This document shows positions 1-5,943 of a DNA stretch of 14,769 nucleotides, one piece after another. Origin of the DNA: Bacteroidales bacterium. GTDB lineage: Bacteria > Bacteroidota > Bacteroidia > Bacteroidales > UBA4417. A model generated the notes under the pieces. The model saw nothing but the letters and a program-made list of their open reading frames with translations. It did not search any database and was not told the DNA's origin. Where the stretch lies: positions 1 through 14,769 of the forward strand of contig JANXXZ010000484.1 in NCBI GenBank assembly GCA_025350385.1, given 5' to 3'. Within the stretch, counting starts at the first letter, position 1; each line of letters starts with the position of its first letter. The position numbers and the translations under genes are program-made.

Positions 1-135
1 AAATGAGTGGTGAAGGGCAATGGGACAAGGACGCGAAAGGGTGATGATGCGAGGGAGCGATAGAGAGTAATGTAGTAAGGGCGCGAGGGAACGATGGGGC
101 GATCCTGAGATGCGTTTTCAATAATAATCACTCCA
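1..135. repeat. Purine-rich intergenic tail with degenerate GCGAGGGA-type repeats
   Basis: No gene is visible here. The + strand is strongly purine-rich and contains imperfect copies of one unit: GCGAAAGGGTGATGAT at 33-48, GCGAGGGAGCGAT at 49-61 and GCGAGGGAACGAT at 83-95, the last followed by GGGGCGAT. It lies 3' of the methyltransferase on the minus strand, where it would read as pyrimidine-rich. I see no convincing hairpin terminator. It looks like a decayed short tandem repeat of the kind often found between Bacteroidota genes; the left boundary is unknown because the window starts inside it. Confidence 0.45.
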
Positions 136-1326
136 TTATTCTACTCTCAGAACCAGCCCTTTCAGGTACTCGCCTTCCTGGTGAAAGATATTTATAGGAT
201 GATCGGGCGGCTGGGAGAGATGGTGTAAAATCTGTACTTTACGTCCTGCATCAATAGCTGCTGCGGTTACCGCCGAAGTGAACATTTGGCGGTCGACTAC
301 CTGGGAGCAGGAGAAGGTGAATAAAATTCCCCTCGCTTTGATCTTTTTCAAGGCGGCTGCATTTATTGCCCGGTATCCTTTAAGCGCCTGGCGGCGCGAA
401 TCCATATTTTTTGCGAAAGCAGGGGGGTCAAGCACCATAAGATCGTACCGGTCTGCATCCATGGTTTCGAGGTATTGACGGGCATCGGCAACAAAGCAGG
501 CATTCTGCTCAGGGTCGAACCTGTTGAGGACCATGTTTCGACGGGCCGTTTCAATGGCCGGCGCGGAACTGTCGACAGTGTGAACCAGGGAAGCGCCGGC
601 ATGGGCGGCATACACCGAAAACCCTCCGGTATATCCGAACATATTGAGAACATTCCTGCTGTTTGCATACCGGGCTATCAATTGCCTGTTTTCTCTCTGG
701 TCGAGGAAGAAACCTGTTTTCTGCCCAGCTGCAGGGTCAATCATGAACTGGTTCCCGTTTTCCTTCACTTCAAAGTTACTGCCACCTCCCAAAAGGAATC
801 CGTCCTCAGTTTTAAATCCAGTCATTTTGCGGAGCGATTCAGCGCTTTTGTCATAAATTGCCGTAATCTTTTTGCCATAAATACTGCGGATTGAATCAGC
901 AAGGATTTCGCGCAAAAGATACATCCCGACCGAATGTGCCTGGATCACAGCCAGGCTATCGTATATATCTACAATGAGCCCTGGCATGCTGTCGCCTTCA
1001 TTATGAACCAACCGGTATGTATTGGTTGATTTTGAGCCGACAAGACCCAGGTCCTGCCGGAGCCTGTAGGCTGTTTCAAGTTTTGACTTCCAGAATTTTT
1101 TATCAATCTCCTGCTGTGTAAACGAAAACAACTTTATGGTAATAGAGCCGGAAAGCAGGTATCCTGTTGCCAGGTAGTTCCCTTCCTGTGAGAAAACCTC
1201 TGCAATGTCTCCTTCCTCAAACTTTCCCCTGATTTCTTTGATTGCTCCCGAAAAAATCCAGGGATGAAACCGCAGGACGGGCTCTTCCTTGCCTTTCTTT
1301 AAAATTACTTGTGTATAACTGGTCAT
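136..1326 (-). CDS. rlmI: Class I SAM-dependent 23S rRNA (cytosine-5) methyltransferase, RlmI-like
   Basis: A 396-residue cytoplasmic enzyme expected to transfer a methyl group from S-adenosylmethionine to carbon 5 of a cytosine in 23S rRNA (C1962 in E. coli RlmI). The N-terminal ~75 residues look like a PUA RNA-binding domain (LRFHPWIFSGAI near 18-29). An EEHEE-like linker follows, then a Rossmann methyltransferase domain. Visible motifs are TGFFLDQRENR (204-214), the SAM-binding loop VLNMFGYTGG (226-235), LDPPAF (299-304) and SCS (339-341), whose C340 is the expected catalytic cysteine. Length matches the RlmI/YccW family (about 390-400). The start ATG at 1326 is supported by a TACCTTTG promoter element about 20 bp upstream. 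The gene is transcribed alone and diverges from the coiled-coil lipoprotein gene. The family is firm; the exact target nucleotide is inferred from homology. Confidence 0.92.
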   Translation of the reverse strand: MTSYTQVILKKGKEEPVLRFHPWIFSGAIKEIRGKFEEGDIAEVFSQEGNYLATGYLLSGSITIKLFSFTQQEIDKKFWKSKLETAYRLRQDLGLVGSKSTNTYRLVHNEGDSMPGLIVDIYDSLAVIQAHSVGMYLLREILADSIRSIYGKKITAIYDKSAESLRKMTGFKTEDGFLLGGGSNFEVKENGNQFMIDPAAGQKTGFFLDQRENRQLIARYANSRNVLNMFGYTGGFSVYAAHAGASLVHTVDSSAPAIETARRNMVLNRFDPEQNACFVADARQYLETMDADRYDLMVLDPPAFAKNMDSRRQALKGYRAINAAALKKIKARGILFTFSCSQVVDRQMFTSAVTAAAIDAGRKVQILHHLSQPPDHPINIFHQEGEYLKGLVLRVE

Positions 1327-1347
1327 AGACTATGCATTTTGCGCAAA

Positions 1348-1377
1348 CAAAGGTAGCTATACTTACCCTGAATTCAG
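1348..1377 (-). promoter_or_regulatory. Putative promoter of the RlmI-like gene
   Basis: On the minus strand TACCTTTG (1355-1348) matches the Bacteroidota -7 consensus TAnnTTTG exactly. A CTG at 1377-1375, 19 bp further upstream, is a one-mismatch version of the -33 TTG. The predicted transcript starts near 1344 and gives a leader of roughly 18 nt. An inverted repeat overlaps the -33 side. Confidence 0.6.
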
Positions 1378-1386
1378 TTTCAGGGT
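1365..1386. promoter_or_regulatory. Perfect 8-bp inverted repeat overlapping the upstream promoter half
   Basis: ACCCTGAA (1365-1372) and TTCAGGGT (1379-1386) are exact reverse complements separated by 6 nt. Nested in it is the 10-bp palindrome CTGAATTCAG (1368-1377). It covers the putative -33 position of the methyltransferase promoter and lies about 110 bp upstream of the promoter of the divergent lipoprotein gene. It could be an operator or simply a hairpin; no regulator is encoded nearby. Confidence 0.35.
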
Positions 1387-1493
1387 GTAACCTGATAAAA
1401 TGCTGCCATTGTGTGAAACGGCCTGAAACACATAAATAGCAATCAATACATAATAATTTTACAACCCGAAAATAAATGTATATCCTATGCAAG

Positions 1494-1523
1494 TTGAAAA
1501 GCCTGCAATTAATACTACCTTTG
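1494..1523 (+). promoter_or_regulatory. Putative promoter of the coiled-coil lipoprotein gene
   Basis: TTG at 1494-1496, a 19-bp spacer and TACCTTTG at 1516-1523 fit the Bacteroidota -33/-7 promoter very well. Transcription should begin near 1527, giving an AT-rich leader of about 28 nt. The leader lacks a strong Shine-Dalgarno sequence, which is normal in this phylum. Confidence 0.7.
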
Positions 1524-1554
1524 CACGTTATAAAACAAACAAAATAATATTCTT

Positions 1555-2439
1555 ATGAAAAAAATCCTTTTCCTGCTCCTTATTCCAGTCATGATAATGA
1601 CGATGAGTTGCAACAAACAAAAAGCTGAGAATGAACGGCTAAAAGCAAAGAACGATAGCCTCATGGCTATCGGATTTGCTAAGGATACTACTGTAATGTC
1701 TTATGTACGCGCATTTAACGAGATTCAATCAAATCTCGACTCCATCAAGCAGAAAGAAAATATTATCAGCCAGAATACTAAAGGTGGAACTGAACTCCAG
1801 GCAAATGCCAAGGATCAGGTAACCAGCGACATCAATGCCATTTATCAGCTGCTGCAGAAAAACAGGCAGGTAGTTGCAGGTTTGCGTGCCAAACTTAAGA
1901 AATCGGATGTTCGCATTGTTGAACTCGAGAAAATGATTGAGTCACTCAACAAACAAATCGAATCGAAAGATGTGGAAATTGCAGATCTGAAAGATCAACT
2001 CGGCAAATTAAACATCAAAGTTGAGGGATTAACAAGCCAGGTCGGCAATCTTAACCAGACCGTAGATAACCTCAGCGCCGACAATCAGGCCAAACAGCAG
2101 GCAATTAATGAAAAAACAGCAGCTTTGAACACTGCTTATTATGTAGTTGGTACTAACAAGGAATTGCTTGAAAAGAAAATTATTAGCAAGGAAGGCGGAT
2201 TCCTCGGATTAGGAAAGAATAAGACTGTAAAATCAGACTTTGATAAAACCTATTTTACAAAGATTGATATTACTAATTTCAAGGGTATCCCAATCTTCAA
2301 GAAAAAAGCCACTCTCCTTACCACTCATCCGGCCGGTTCATACCGTATTGTTGGCAATAAATCAGCTGACAGTCTTGTGATCAAGAACTATGCTGAATTC
2401 TGGAGCGCTTCAAAATACCTGGTTATTATAGCTCAATAA
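1555..2439 (+). CDS. Coiled-coil lipoprotein, possibly of the Cbp1-like adhesin family
   Basis: A 294-residue predicted lipoprotein of unproven function. It starts with a lysine-rich n-region and a hydrophobic core, then a lipobox ending in C19 (MTMSC). From about residue 22 to 190 it is rich in Lys, Glu, Asn and Gln with leucine/isoleucine heptad spacing (for example LEKMIESLNKQIESKDVEI near 123-141). This indicates a long coiled coil. A compact C-terminal region (about 192-294) starts AYYVVGTNKELLEKKII, contains a glycine-rich GGFLGLGK turn, and ends in probable beta strands. From memory, Bacteroidota proteins with this layout are sometimes named Cbp1-family collagen-binding adhesins; I hold that name loosely, and a free-living organism need not bind collagen. 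It is a single-gene unit with its own promoter and a strong terminator. Confidence 0.8.
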   Translation: MKKILFLLLIPVMIMTMSCNKQKAENERLKAKNDSLMAIGFAKDTTVMSYVRAFNEIQSNLDSIKQKENIISQNTKGGTELQANAKDQVTSDINAIYQLLQKNRQVVAGLRAKLKKSDVRIVELEKMIESLNKQIESKDVEIADLKDQLGKLNIKVEGLTSQVGNLNQTVDNLSADNQAKQQAINEKTAALNTAYYVVGTNKELLEKKIISKEGGFLGLGKNKTVKSDFDKTYFTKIDITNFKGIPIFKKKATLLTTHPAGSYRIVGNKSADSLVIKNYAEFWSASKYLVIIAQ

Positions 2440-2458
2440 CCTAAATTATTTTGATCTG

Positions 2459-2487
2459 AAAAAACCGGCTTAATGGCCGGTTTTTTT
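2459..2487 (+). terminator. Intrinsic terminator after the coiled-coil lipoprotein gene
   Basis: CCGGC (2465-2469) pairs with GCCGG (2476-2480) around the loop TTAATG. The flanking A-run (2459-2464) extends the stem by pairing with the T-run 2481-2487. The GC core followed by seven T residues, 20 bp past the stop codon, is a textbook rho-independent terminator. Confidence 0.88.
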
Positions 2488-2520
2488 ATGTGTAATTCTC
2501 CAACCAATTGTATAACCCGA

Positions 2521-2528
2521 TATCTTTG
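2521..2528 (+). promoter_or_regulatory. Putative -7 element right at the start of the first EEP gene
   Basis: TATCTTTG is an exact TAnnTTTG match, but it ends only 4 bp before the ATG at 2533. If used, transcription would start at or next to the start codon, making a leaderless or nearly leaderless mRNA. No clear -33 TTTG lies 19-21 bp upstream. Confidence 0.45.
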
Positions 2529-2532
2529 AAGG

Positions 2533-3594
2533 ATGAACATTTACAGCCAATCGATACTCGTAATTCTTGCATCAGCTTCATTCTGCTTCGTTAACCCATC
2601 CGGCCGGTGGAATCATTCCGCTTACTGTGAACCAGGTTCAGAAGTTTCTGAAAAACATAGTTTTACAGCTGTTTTTTATAACACTGAGAACTTTTACGAC
2701 ACTATAAACGATCCGAAGACCAACGATGATGAATTTACCCCGCAGGGTAAAATTCCATGGTCCAGTGAACGTTTTATCAAAAAGGAAAAGAACCTGGCGC
2801 AGGTTTTTACCAGTATAATAGCTCCTTCAATGCCTGATATTATCGGGATGGCCGAGGTTGAAAACCGCAGCGTACTTGAGCAACTCATTGACCTTCCTGA
2901 AATGGCTGCCGTCAAATACGGTATTGTGCATTACGATAGCCCGGATGAACGGGGCATTGATGTGGCTCTGCTGTATAATACAAAAACATTTACGGTATTA
3001 AGTTCGGAACCGGTTCCTGTTACCCTTGATGGAGGCATTGACCGTACCCGGGATATTTTATACGTTAAAGGTAAAACAGAAGGAGGAACGATTCTGAACA
3101 TCTTTGTAAACCATTGGCCATCGAGGCGAGAGGGCAGTGCGGAATCGGAAAATAAGAGAATGACTGCTGCCAGTGTGCTTCACCAGAAAATTCAGGAACT
3201 TCTAAAGAATGACATCAAGGCAAATATCCTGGTAATGGGTGATTTTAACGACAACCCCGACAACCGCAGCATTACGGAAGGGATCGGTGCCCTACCGCCT
3301 GTCGGTCCTTTCAAACCAGAGAACCTTTACGACCTGCTGTACCCTAAATTCAAAAGTGGCTCAGGAAGCCTGTACTATAAAAGCTGGGATCTTTTCGACC
3401 AGATCATTGTTTCAGGAAGCATGCTGAAGAAAAGTAAAGGTCTGAACTGTAGTCCGGAAGATGCCGGCATTTACAAGGCAAAATTCCTTCTGTATACCAA
3501 TAATAACGGGGATGAGCGCCCGAATCGCACCATGGGGAATAAATACTTTGGCGGTTACAGTGACCACCTGCCGGTATATGTCACTTTTAAATAA
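2533..3594 (+). CDS. Secreted endonuclease/exonuclease/phosphatase (EEP) family protein
   Basis: A 353-residue predicted exported hydrolase of the DNase I-like/EEP fold. Members cleave phosphodiester or phosphate-ester bonds with divalent metal, in DNA, RNA, lipids or inositol phosphates. The motif set is complete: FYNTEN (N53), GMAEVENR (E108/E110), RGIDVALLY (140-148), VNHWPSR (catalytic H194), GDFND (D237, N239), FDQIIVS (288-294) and YSDHLPV (D344, H345). The N-terminus has a hydrophobic stretch (8-20) but no positive n-region and no lipobox, so the export signal is weaker than in the paralogue. No other in-frame Met occurs until residue 100, so the ATG at 2533 is the only credible Met start. 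It is plainly paralogous to the protein encoded at 12194-13225 (shared DPKTND-EFTP, ILVMGD and GYSDHLPVYV). It stands alone and converges on the YwqK-like gene. The substrate is unknown. Confidence 0.87.
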   Translation: MNIYSQSILVILASASFCFVNPSGRWNHSAYCEPGSEVSEKHSFTAVFYNTENFYDTINDPKTNDDEFTPQGKIPWSSERFIKKEKNLAQVFTSIIAPSMPDIIGMAEVENRSVLEQLIDLPEMAAVKYGIVHYDSPDERGIDVALLYNTKTFTVLSSEPVPVTLDGGIDRTRDILYVKGKTEGGTILNIFVNHWPSRREGSAESENKRMTAASVLHQKIQELLKNDIKANILVMGDFNDNPDNRSITEGIGALPPVGPFKPENLYDLLYPKFKSGSGSLYYKSWDLFDQIIVSGSMLKKSKGLNCSPEDAGIYKAKFLLYTNNNGDERPNRTMGNKYFGGYSDHLPVYVTFK

Positions 3595-3623
3595 GGCGAT
3601 TTACTGCCAAATTAAATCGGGCA

Positions 3624-4076
3624 TTACTTTAACGAATCAGCTGCCTGCTTTTTATTGATCAGGTCGAAATCCACTTCTTTCACAACTACACCATTGGTAT
3701 CGTAAAACCTCCATTTGCCGGTATTTTCATCGTTGGTGTACATGCTTTCAATATATTTCTTTCCATTTTCGTGGTAAACCAGGCCGGGACCGTTTCGTTT
3801 ATCATCCTTGTAATCCCCCTCACTCCATAGTTTCCCGTTTTCATACCATGCCATCCAATGACCTGAACGCTGGTTGTTGGAGTATTCGCCATCCATTTTC
3901 TTATTTTTGTTCTCGTAAAATACTACTTCACGCACCAACTGCTCTTTCCCGTCAATTTTACTGTAATATTTTATCACTTTAGGGGAGCCGTTTTCGTATT
4001 TCGATTCTATTACCTTTTTAGGGCCACAGCTCAATAACAGAAGGGCAATAATTATGAGAGTAAGATATTTCTTCAT
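3624..4076 (-). CDS. YwqK/MORN-like repeat lipoprotein
   Basis: A 150-residue predicted lipoprotein with a lysine n-region, hydrophobic core and lipobox ending at C17 (LLSC). The mature part is built of about five repeats of the MORN-like type: YENGSPK (27-33), FYENKNKKMDGEY (53-65), WYENGKLWSEGDY (77-89), YHENGKKYIESMY (101-113) and FYDTNGVVVKEVDF (124-137). Such strands form an extended beta-meander. NCBI often labels these proteins 'toxin-antitoxin system YwqK family antitoxin', but no partner toxin lies beside it, so an antitoxin role is not supported here. It starts 10 bp after the dihydroorotase stop codon and has no promoter of its own that I can see, so it is probably the second gene of that transcript. 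Function unknown; probably attached to a membrane on the periplasmic or outer side. Confidence 0.82.
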   Translation of the reverse strand: MKKYLTLIIIALLLLSCGPKKVIESKYENGSPKVIKYYSKIDGKEQLVREVVFYENKNKKMDGEYSNNQRSGHWMAWYENGKLWSEGDYKDDKRNGPGLVYHENGKKYIESMYTNDENTGKWRFYDTNGVVVKEVDFDLINKKQAADSLK

Positions 4077-4086
4077 GGAATGCTAA

Positions 4087-5433
4087 TTATCTGTTGAAAG
4101 TGATTCTTTTGCCTTTAATTGTATCGGAAAATCTCCCGTCCTGATAAACAAGGTTCCCGTTGACAAAGGTATGGGTTATCGTTGAATGGAATGTTACACC
4201 TTCAAATACTGACCATCCGCATTTATACAGGATATTCTCACCACTTACTGTCCAGGATCTGTCGGGGTCAATCAGCACCAGGTCGGCAAAATAGTCGGGG
4301 CGGATGAACCCGCGATTTTCAATGCCGTAACAAACAGCCGGGGCATGACACATTTTTTCTACCAGCATATCAAGGCTTAGCTTTCCTCTATGCACGAATT
4401 CCATCATAGCCGGCAGTGAATGCTGCACAAGGGGGGTGCCGGAAGGCGACTTAAAATAGCTTTGTGCCTTTTCTGTAAGCAGGTGCGGAGCGTGATCGGT
4501 AGAAATGATATCAATTTTCCCGTTAATCAAGCCTTGCAGTAGCGCTGAACGATCTTCAACTGATTTGATAGATGGATTTACTTTAAGTCTGGTCCCCAGC
4601 CGGATATAGTCCTCATCGTAAAACCAAAGGTAATGGGGACATACTTCGGCGGTTATTTGTTTTTGAGCCAGTGACTGAAGGTTATCCAGCAAGTCAAGTT
4701 CCCGGGCACTACTCAGGTGTGTGATATGAAGGCGGGTATTGTATTTCTGTGCCAGGTTCACCGCAAGTTTGGTTGACCGGTAGCAGGCTTCGGCTGAGCG
4801 GATAACAGGATGCATCTCAACCGGTATCTCATCACCGAATTCATCCCGCATAGCCTGACTGTTGAGACGTATCAGTGATTCATCTTCACAGTGTGCAGCG
4901 ATCGGGATGGGTGAAAGCCGGAAAATATCTTCAAGATTACTGATATTATCAACCAGCATATTTCCGGTGGAGGCGCCGAAAAAAACCTTCACTCCGCAAA
5001 CTGTTTTAGGATCGGCATTTACAATTTCAACGATATTGTCATTCGATGCTCCCAAAAAAAATGAAAAGTTAGGCAGTGACTTTACTTCAGCCAGCCTGAA
5101 TTTTTCTTCCAGCAATTCCAGGGTGATGGTATTGGGAAGAGTATTCGGCATTTCGAAATAGGAGGTAACTCCTCCTGCCACGGCTGCGCGGCTTTCGGTC
5201 GAAAGATCGGCTTTGTGGGTTAAGCCTGGTTCGCGAAAATGGACATGACAATCAATTACTCCCGGAACCAGAAGTTTGCCGGCGGCATCTATCTCTTCAA
5301 TACTTTCATCTAGAGTTGGGATTGAATCTTCATAAACAGCAAGAATCCTGTCATTTTCCACTGCAACTGAACCGGAAAAAATCCTTCCTTCATTTACTAT
5401 CCTTGCGTTGATAATGTGGAAACGTGAGCCCAT
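4087..5433 (-). CDS. pyrC: Dihydroorotase (class I)
   Basis: A 448-residue zinc amidohydrolase that interconverts N-carbamoyl-aspartate and dihydroorotate, the third step of de novo pyrimidine synthesis, in the cytoplasm. Metal ligands are visible: DCHVHFREPG (H63, H65), the carboxylated lysine in GVKVFFGAST (K149), AHCED (H181), HITHLSSA (H236/H239) and STDHAPH (D313). The MPNT substrate loop (95-98) is also present. The HVHFREPG signature and length near 450 fit class I dihydroorotase rather than the shorter class II (~345). Allantoinase and dihydropyrimidinase are relatives, but the REPG and MPNT motifs favour dihydroorotase. From memory, many Bacteroidota have this gene beside the polyprenol-phosphate mannosyltransferase; here a repeat-filled 510-bp gap separates the two. 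The YwqK-like gene follows within 10 bp. The ATG at 5433 is supported by an upstream TAGGTTTG element. Confidence 0.93.
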   Translation of the reverse strand: MGSRFHIINARIVNEGRIFSGSVAVENDRILAVYEDSIPTLDESIEEIDAAGKLLVPGVIDCHVHFREPGLTHKADLSTESRAAVAGGVTSYFEMPNTLPNTITLELLEEKFRLAEVKSLPNFSFFLGASNDNIVEIVNADPKTVCGVKVFFGASTGNMLVDNISNLEDIFRLSPIPIAAHCEDESLIRLNSQAMRDEFGDEIPVEMHPVIRSAEACYRSTKLAVNLAQKYNTRLHITHLSSARELDLLDNLQSLAQKQITAEVCPHYLWFYDEDYIRLGTRLKVNPSIKSVEDRSALLQGLINGKIDIISTDHAPHLLTEKAQSYFKSPSGTPLVQHSLPAMMEFVHRGKLSLDMLVEKMCHAPAVCYGIENRGFIRPDYFADLVLIDPDRSWTVSGENILYKCGWSVFEGVTFHSTITHTFVNGNLVYQDGRFSDTIKGKRITFNR

Positions 5434-5458
5434 AAATGAACAGGAATAAAAATCAATG

Positions 5459-5466
5459 CAAACCTA
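5459..5466 (-). promoter_or_regulatory. Putative -7 element of the dihydroorotase gene
   Basis: On the minus strand TAGGTTTG matches TAnnTTTG exactly. It predicts a start near 5455 and a leader of about 22 nt. No clear -33 TTG is present at the usual distance. It would drive dihydroorotase and the YwqK-like lipoprotein. Confidence 0.55.
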
Positions 5467-5614
5467 CCGAAATTTTAAATGAGATTTATCACTGGATCAT
5501 GAAATCCGGTTTCGTGCTTTTTAAGAACTGGCTCTAAACTGTCGTGATATTCACAGAATTTATTTGCAATTCGTCCCCGCATTTTGGTAATCCATACCTG
5601 GCAAAGGTTTTTTC

Positions 5615-5655
5615 ATCCCCCTTTATAAATGGAGTGTTCAAAGGCCGGGGGATTT
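5615..5655. repeat. Diverged copy of the CCCCC/GGGGG intergenic repeat
   Basis: ATCCCCC (5615-5621) pairs perfectly with GGGGGAT (5647-5653) around a 25-nt interior ending AAAGGCC. The right half (GGCCGGGGGATTT) is identical to that of the fuller copy at 5806-5845, while the inner GGGGGTGGCCGC part is degraded. Confidence 0.6.
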
Positions 5656-5675
5656 ATTCATTTATGCAAAATCTT

Positions 5676-5727
5676 ATCCCCCTTTTTACCTCATCCGCCT
5701 TCGGCACCTTCTCCTTAAAGGAGAAGG
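5676..5727. repeat. Third ATCCCCCTTT fragment joined to a CTTCTCC/GGAGAAG hairpin
   Basis: ATCCCCC (5676-5682) repeats the left end of the neighbouring element but has no matching right half. After CTCATCCGCCTTCGGCA comes a 9-bp stem: CCTTCTCCT (5707-5715) with AGGAGAAGG (5719-5727) and a 3-nt loop. From memory, this CCGCCTTCGGCACCTTCTCC-type sequence is a common intergenic repeat in environmental bacterial genomes. Confidence 0.6.
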
Positions 5728-5805
5728 AAATAGGAATATCATTTTTATTGTGGACGACCGATTATTAAAAGGGATGGCTGCTGGCCGGGATTTCGCCGGT
5801 GTAAG

Positions 5806-5845
5806 TCCCCCTTTTTAAAGGGGGTGGCCGCAGGCCGGGGGATTT
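5806..5845. repeat. Full copy of the CCCCC/GGGGG intergenic repeat
   Basis: CCCCCTTT (5807-5814) pairs with AAAGGGGG (5817-5824). GGGGTGGCCGCAGGCCGGGGGATTT follows as TGGCCGC plus GGCCGGGGGATTT, giving a second GGGGGA (5837-5842) that can compete for the same left arm. Two alternative hairpins are therefore possible. This is the best preserved copy in the window. Confidence 0.65.
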
Positions 5846-5878
5846 GTTATTAAAAAAAAGGTTTCGAACAAGAAAGAG

Positions 5879-5906
5879 ACCTGGCAGGTCATGCTGCCTG
5901 ACAGGT
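5879..5906 (-). terminator. Inverted repeat, possible terminator for the mannosyltransferase gene
   Basis: ACCTGGCAGG (5879-5888) and CCTGACAGGT (5897-5906) form a 10-bp stem with one mismatch. On the minus strand the hairpin lies about 38 bp past the stop codon at 5944 and is followed by a pyrimidine-rich CTCTTTCTTG and, further on, a run of eight T residues (5859-5852). It could terminate that transcript, or be another member of the intergenic repeat cluster. Confidence 0.45.
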
Positions 5907-5943
5907 TTCTTAAAGACTATTAACGTATTATTCAGGGAAAGAA

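Larger units (their letters stand above)
5434..5943. other. 510-bp gene-free stretch rich in hairpin repeats
   Basis: No real gene is visible. The first ~30 bp hold the dihydroorotase promoter. The rest contains at least four hairpin-forming elements: two copies of a CCCCCTTT...GGCCGGGGGATTT unit, a CTTCTCC/GGAGAAG hairpin, and an ACCTG-CAGG inverted repeat. A 74-codon open frame at 5544-5768 (+) runs through these repeats and has no protein-like features. The stretch lies between mannosyltransferase and dihydroorotase genes that share one orientation. Confidence 0.75.

Noticed and set aside
475..894. 139-codon + strand open frame inside the RlmI-like gene
   Set aside because: It is antisense to the methyltransferase catalytic domain, which has intact motifs; the antisense translation has no family features.
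3597..3619. Possible bidirectional terminator between the convergent EEP and YwqK-like genes
   Set aside because: CGATTT/AAATCG can pair around an 11-nt loop, but the stem is short and AT-rich and no T-run follows on either strand. It is too weak to call.
3624..4076. Antitoxin of a toxin-antitoxin pair
   Set aside because: The YwqK family label suggests this, but the protein is a lipoprotein with MORN-like repeats and the adjacent genes are dihydroorotase and a convergent EEP hydrolase. No toxin-like gene is present.
5544..5768. 74-codon + strand open frame in the intergenic region
   Set aside because: It runs straight through the hairpin repeats (CCCCCTTT and CTTCTCC units), has no recognisable domain or signal, and no promoter. 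It is best explained as chance coding in repeats.
5600..5910. CRISPR array or insertion sequence
   Set aside because: The repeats are hairpins of different kinds with irregular spacing and no similar-length spacers, and no transposase or Cas gene is present.
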